A stretch of 64,000 bases of DNA from CAVVDT01 sp963747005. GTDB taxonomy: Bacteria > Pseudomonadota > Alphaproteobacteria > Rhizobiales > Aestuariivirgaceae. The stretch covers positions 62,001 to 126,000 of the forward strand of contig CAVVDT010000003.1 in the NCBI GenBank assembly GCA_963747005.1, read 5' to 3'. How positions within the stretch are numbered: the stretch's first letter is position 1; each line of letters starts with the position of its first letter. Below the pieces are notes generated by a model. It ran no database searches. It saw only the letters and a program-made list of their open reading frames with translations, and had not been told where the DNA came from. Shown here piece after piece: positions 61,074 to 64,000 of the stretch. Made by a program: the position numbers and the translations under genes.

Positions 61074-62627
61074 TTACCGGGCATCGCCGCACGCGACCGC
61101 CAGCGACGCCGACTTCGTGCGAACCCCGGACGATTGCCGAACGGATAGATAGGCATTCAGGTAGGACGACAGTGCCGCGGAAAGGTCCCACGAGATTTCC
61201 GGACGCGCTTTGGACATTTCGTTCACCGCCTCGATGACGCGGCGGCTGCCTGCGTCCTTGGCGCCGATTCTCATCAGCTTCAGCATTGCCGTGGCGCCGG
61301 TAGAGCCCATCTTCAGATGCAGCGGCCGGCGCAAATGCTCGGGTGGGGAACCGAGCAGGGAAGTCAGGTGTTCGAACCGAAGGATCGCATTGTCCGGCTT
61401 CAGCAAAGCATCGACAAGCCATATCGCGCCTTCGGCCAACTGCTTGCGGCTCATGTTGAGCGGCTCGATATTGGTCCACAGGTCGCCTCCTGGAAAGGGG
61501 TCTCCCACGCCATTTTCGAAAAGGCGCCCCTCCGCTTTCAACTGTGCATAGAGCGGCGTTGCAATTGGGGCCACAAGAACAGTCACACGCAAGTTGACAA
61601 CGGGAAGCGCCATGCCGAATTCGAACTGGCGCTCGAAACAGCTCAGATCATCGGCGTCGAAGCCGACCATCATTCCCGAGGTGACGGCGATCCCCGCCTT
61701 GACGACCTTGCTGGCCTGCCCAACCAGGTCCTGGCGCAAGTTCTGACGCTTCTTGGTTTCCTTCAGCGCCTCGATGTTGCTTGTCTCGATGCCGATGAAG
61801 ATGTCCCTGACACCAGCTTGGTTGCACCGCTCCATAAGATCGTCATCGCGGGACAGATCGATCGACGTCTGGGTGATGAATTGCACCGGGTCGCGCCCCT
61901 CGTGACCGTTCCATGCGGCCAGCGCGTCGAGCAGCGACCGCGTCCTCTGGCGAAAGACGGTAAAGTTGTCGTCGGACAGATTTATGCTGCGGTAGCCGTG
62001 ATCATAAAGAGACTGCGCTTCGGCGATGACGGCTTCCGTCGGCTTGTGGCGTTGTGTGCGGCCAAAATACTGGATGACATCGCAGAAATTGCATTCGAAC
62101 GGACATCCCCGGCTGGTCTGAACAACACCCGACACGGCACGGTCGTTGCGATACAGGTCCCACCGGGGCATGGGCGTTTGCGACATGTCCGCCTTGGATC
62201 CCTGATATCGCGGCTTGAGTTGTCCATCGCGCAGGTTCTGGATGAACTCTTCCGCGACAGGTTCCATCTCCCCGATAACCAGGCAGTCCGCTTCGCCATC
62301 GAAGACGCTGGGGGCCAGGGAAACATGCGCACCTCCCATGATGACCGTCCGCCCCATGGCGCGGAACCGGCGGGCAATCTCGATACCCCGTGCCGCCTGC
62401 GCGACATTCATGCTGATGCAGATCACCTCGGACGGGTCGTTGAAATCAACGTCCTCGATCAATTCGTCACACAGTCTGAGTCCGAAATCACTGTCGAAAA
62501 ACCCGGCGACCGTCGCAATTCCGGCGGCGGCCATGAGCGTATATCGCTCCTTCAGGTGCACCACCTTGTCCGACAAAAGCGTGTCGCGACCAAAAGTCGG
62601 CATCGGAGCAATCAAATAGATATCCAT
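61074..62627 (-). CDS. B12-binding-domain radical SAM enzyme
   Basis: 517 residues. The N-terminal cobalamin-binding-type domain (about 1-150) includes ICISMNVAQAARGIEIARRF and VIMGGAHVSLAPSVFDGEADCLVIGEMEP, followed by the iron-sulfur motif CPFECNFC (C175, C179, C182) with the SAM-binding SRG before it. The barrel then runs to about 370 (INLSDDNF, GIETSNIEAL, GMMVGFD), with a C-terminal extension. Relatives methylate unreactive carbons (HpnP/HpnR, Fom3) or do ring chemistry. ATG 62627 follows GAGAAGG at good spacing. First gene of the operon; the ligase follows after 60 bases. Confidence 0.9.
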   Translation of the reverse strand: MDIYLIAPMPTFGRDTLLSDKVVHLKERYTLMAAAGIATVAGFFDSDFGLRLCDELIEDVDFNDPSEVICISMNVAQAARGIEIARRFRAMGRTVIMGGAHVSLAPSVFDGEADCLVIGEMEPVAEEFIQNLRDGQLKPRYQGSKADMSQTPMPRWDLYRNDRAVSGVVQTSRGCPFECNFCDVIQYFGRTQRHKPTEAVIAEAQSLYDHGYRSINLSDDNFTVFRQRTRSLLDALAAWNGHEGRDPVQFITQTSIDLSRDDDLMERCNQAGVRDIFIGIETSNIEALKETKKRQNLRQDLVGQASKVVKAGIAVTSGMMVGFDADDLSCFERQFEFGMALPVVNLRVTVLVAPIATPLYAQLKAEGRLFENGVGDPFPGGDLWTNIEPLNMSRKQLAEGAIWLVDALLKPDNAILRFEHLTSLLGSPPEHLRRPLHLKMGSTGATAMLKLMRIGAKDAGSRRVIEAVNEMSKARPEISWDLSAALSSYLNAYLSVRQSSGVRTKSASLAVACGDAR

Positions 62628-62893
62628 CGCCTTCTCGTTAGCCTTTCAGTTTATAACACGCGGTAAATTCTTCATTGATCGCAATGTATTAAGCAAATGC
62701 AACAAACAAAACTCAACCCACTTTTGATTATTACTGAGGCGACTCCAGAAAGCGACTTAGTGAATTCGAGAATATGCCGAATTGCATCGGCCGATAGGCA
62801 TTGGAGCTTGGCGTTATCATCAGTCCACCATCCGATAATTTGGAACAGTTACCTTGATTTTGGTTTGGATGGCGCTGGTTCATCCAGTTTGGG

Positions 62894-63118
62894 TTACACT
62901 GCGTGATGTTGATGGTTCAAGCGGCGGCCTTGGAAGATTTGGTTCTTAATTCGCCTCCCTTCGGCCAAGATGCTTTCGCCGCGACCGAAATGGACGTCGG
63001 CGGGTGTCGGAATGCCGAGGCTCTCGTGACGGCGGTTGTGGCAGTAGCGGTCGATGAAGGCAGCGATGATCGCTTCGAGTTCACCTACCTGATCATCCGC
63101 ATTGCCGTCATGCCTCAT
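62894..63118 (-). pseudogene. IS3-family transposase C-terminal remnant
   Basis: The minus-strand frame reads ELEAIIAAFIDRYCHNRRHESLGIPTPADVHFGRGESILAEGRRIK, the C-terminal end of an IS3-family integrase-core transposase (usual ...YNxxRxHESLxNLTPADVYFGR). The DDE core and OrfA are missing. It sits just upstream of the radical SAM gene, on the opposite flank from the IS256/IS5 remnants, so mobile-element debris brackets the six-gene operon. The 270 bases between it and the operon (62628-62893) are AT-rich and should contain the operon's promoter, which I could not place confidently. Confidence 0.8.
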
Positions 63119-63408
63119 CCATTGCCCTCATTGCGAACCGATCCCGGCCTTGCCCGGTCAGGCCACAATTTTCCGCAGCTCGTTCTTGAACCGATGCAAT
63201 GCTTATAAACTCGCACCGTAATTTGTGCACATTCTGAGACGCTGGCCAATAGCCCTTTTTCAGCAACACCCGACCAGGATCGATGCCTGGTGTGATTCAA
63301 CGGGTGATCGGATGACTTTCCCTGTCTACGACAGGGCTGCAAAGCTTGCGGAAGCCAGCTATCCGAATTCCCCGGCGGTGATCGCATCAAGGAAGCTCGC
63401 CTGGGGCC

Positions 63409-63600
63409 CGCTACGGGTGCTGCATCATCGATTGGATGCCGTCGCCGTCCAAATCAGCGTTGGTGAGGGTATTGCCGCCGCTGTCGGCATAACGCACCTC
63501 GCCGGCGACGTTGTGGAACCCAACATGGGCGAAATGAACCGAAAGCACGGGCAGCAGCGCCCTATCGGCAAACACGATTGATTCGGACGATAATATTCGC
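63409..63600 (-). pseudogene. Possible RTX/hemolysin-type protein C-terminal fragment
   Basis: A minus-strand frame closing with a TAG at 63409-63411 reads FHNVAGEVRYADSGGNTLTNADLDGDG, the pattern of the C-terminal repeats in type I-secreted calcium-binding proteins (usual GELRY..SGGNTLI.GDVNGDG). It is open only to about 63600 and has no start or upstream homology. A decayed fragment at best. Confidence 0.4.
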
Positions 63601-63684
63601 TTCTACACTCAAATTTTGTGACCTAGCATCCGGCCGACACCCGCTTACCGGCGGTGGAAAGTGCTGAATAAGCTGCAGGTTGGC

Positions 63685-64000
63685 ATGAACATCAAAGAAG
63701 AAATTTCCGCCAAATCCAGCAGCACCCTATATTTCAGTTATCTCGGAAATCCGGACCTTGCGACACGGCCGCAAATTCCGTGGGCCATCGGCGAACTTCA
63801 AGCCCGGCTTGGCGAACGCGAGGTGGCGTTTCACCCGACGGAAGCGTCAGAGGATGAGATTCATGACGGTACGGTCATCGTCATCGCCTTGTCCGAAAGC
63901 CGGGAGATCGGGGGAATTGGCGCCCGCTGTGGTGTCAAACTTCCCTTCGCGCCCGAATCCTTCGCCATTTTCCGTGGACCCGAAGAACTCGCAAATCGCC
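63685..64000 (+). CDS. Unidentified protein, 3' end outside window
   Basis: ATG 63685 opens a frame that runs to the window edge (at least 105 residues): MNIKEEISAKSSSTLYFSYLG, then TRPQIPWAIGELQARLGEREVAFHP, TVIVIALSESREIGGIG and VKLPFAPESFAIFRGPEELANR. The 'PESFAI' phrase near a polar beta-sandwich-like start is reminiscent of N-terminal non-catalytic domains of some glycoside hydrolases (GH67/GH20-like), but that is weak. GC and codon use look like the host again. A GCAGG seven bases upstream is a possible ribosome site. Confidence 0.6.
   Translation, partial: MNIKEEISAKSSSTLYFSYLGNPDLATRPQIPWAIGELQARLGEREVAFHPTEASEDEIHDGTVIVIALSESREIGGIGARCGVKLPFAPESFAIFRGPEELANR

Noticed and set aside
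62697..62906. A 69-codon plus-strand frame starting MQQTKLNPLLIITEATPES
   Set aside because: It lies in the AT-rich upstream region of the radical SAM gene, has no recognisable family, no clear ribosome site, and runs into the IS3 remnant.
63225..63581. A 118-codon plus-strand frame
   Set aside because: It is antisense to the RTX-like fragment, which has a recognisable pattern; this frame has none.

Overview
This is about 64 kb of GC-rich DNA from an alphaproteobacterium, most likely Hyphomicrobiales (Rhizobiales). The evidence is family-level: a short HisG beside HisZ, a DUF4170-CysQ-PmbA-UbiA block, a TIGR01459 HAD phosphatase, a plant/alphaproteobacterial-type glutamate-cysteine ligase, a CIRCE-controlled groESL operon, a DUF1127 protein, and alphaproteobacterial-type interspersed palindromic repeats. 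I cannot name the genus. I saw no rRNA, tRNA or CRISPR array.

1-36 kb is mostly core chromosome. It holds an FAH-family fragment at the left edge, hisS-hisZ-hisG (hisS carries a corrupted middle), a DMT exporter divergent from a WYL regulator, groESL, an omega-amino-acid transaminase, a degenerate EAL protein, a HAD hydrolase, a MaoC hydratase and ribF. Then come the minus-strand ubiA-pmbA-cysQ group, a second WYL regulator with rsmE, gshA, a tartrate/malate-type dehydrogenase with a 2-hydroxyacid dehydrogenase, a persulfide-sensor-like ArsR regulator leading an RND efflux operon, another 2-hydroxyacid dehydrogenase, and adenine deaminase. A gene-free kilobase at 32.6-33.6 kb carries repeats and a structured element.

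33.6-49.5 kb is a carbohydrate/sugar-acid region built around a LacI-type operator at 37547-37562. On the minus strand lie the LacI regulator, 6-phosphogluconate dehydrogenase, gluconokinase and a 2-hydroxyacid (ketogluconate-type) dehydrogenase. On the plus strand lie a complete ABC sugar importer, two 3-hydroxyisobutyrate-dehydrogenase-family enzymes, a split transketolase, an SDR and an M19 dipeptidase. They face a minus-strand pair: an FAH-superfamily hydratase and a D-erythronate-dehydrogenase-like epimerase.

49.5-64 kb becomes accessory. After an APC permease and a methyltransferase there is a lower-GC exported protein of unknown function, then remains of IS256- and IS5-family transposases. 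Next is a compact six-gene minus-strand operon (62627 to 54244): B12-type radical SAM enzyme, fatty-acyl-AMP-ligase-like enzyme, a 719-residue protein made of two P450-like domains, a free acyl carrier protein, a NodU/CmcH-type carbamoyltransferase, and an alpha/beta hydrolase with a cysteine in the nucleophile position. An IS3-family remnant lies on its other side. I read this as a horizontally acquired pathway that activates a carboxylic acid, carries it on the ACP, oxidises, alkylates and carbamoylates it, and releases it, with no PKS or NRPS condensation module in view. It is the best candidate here for an undescribed system. The window ends inside an unidentified gene.
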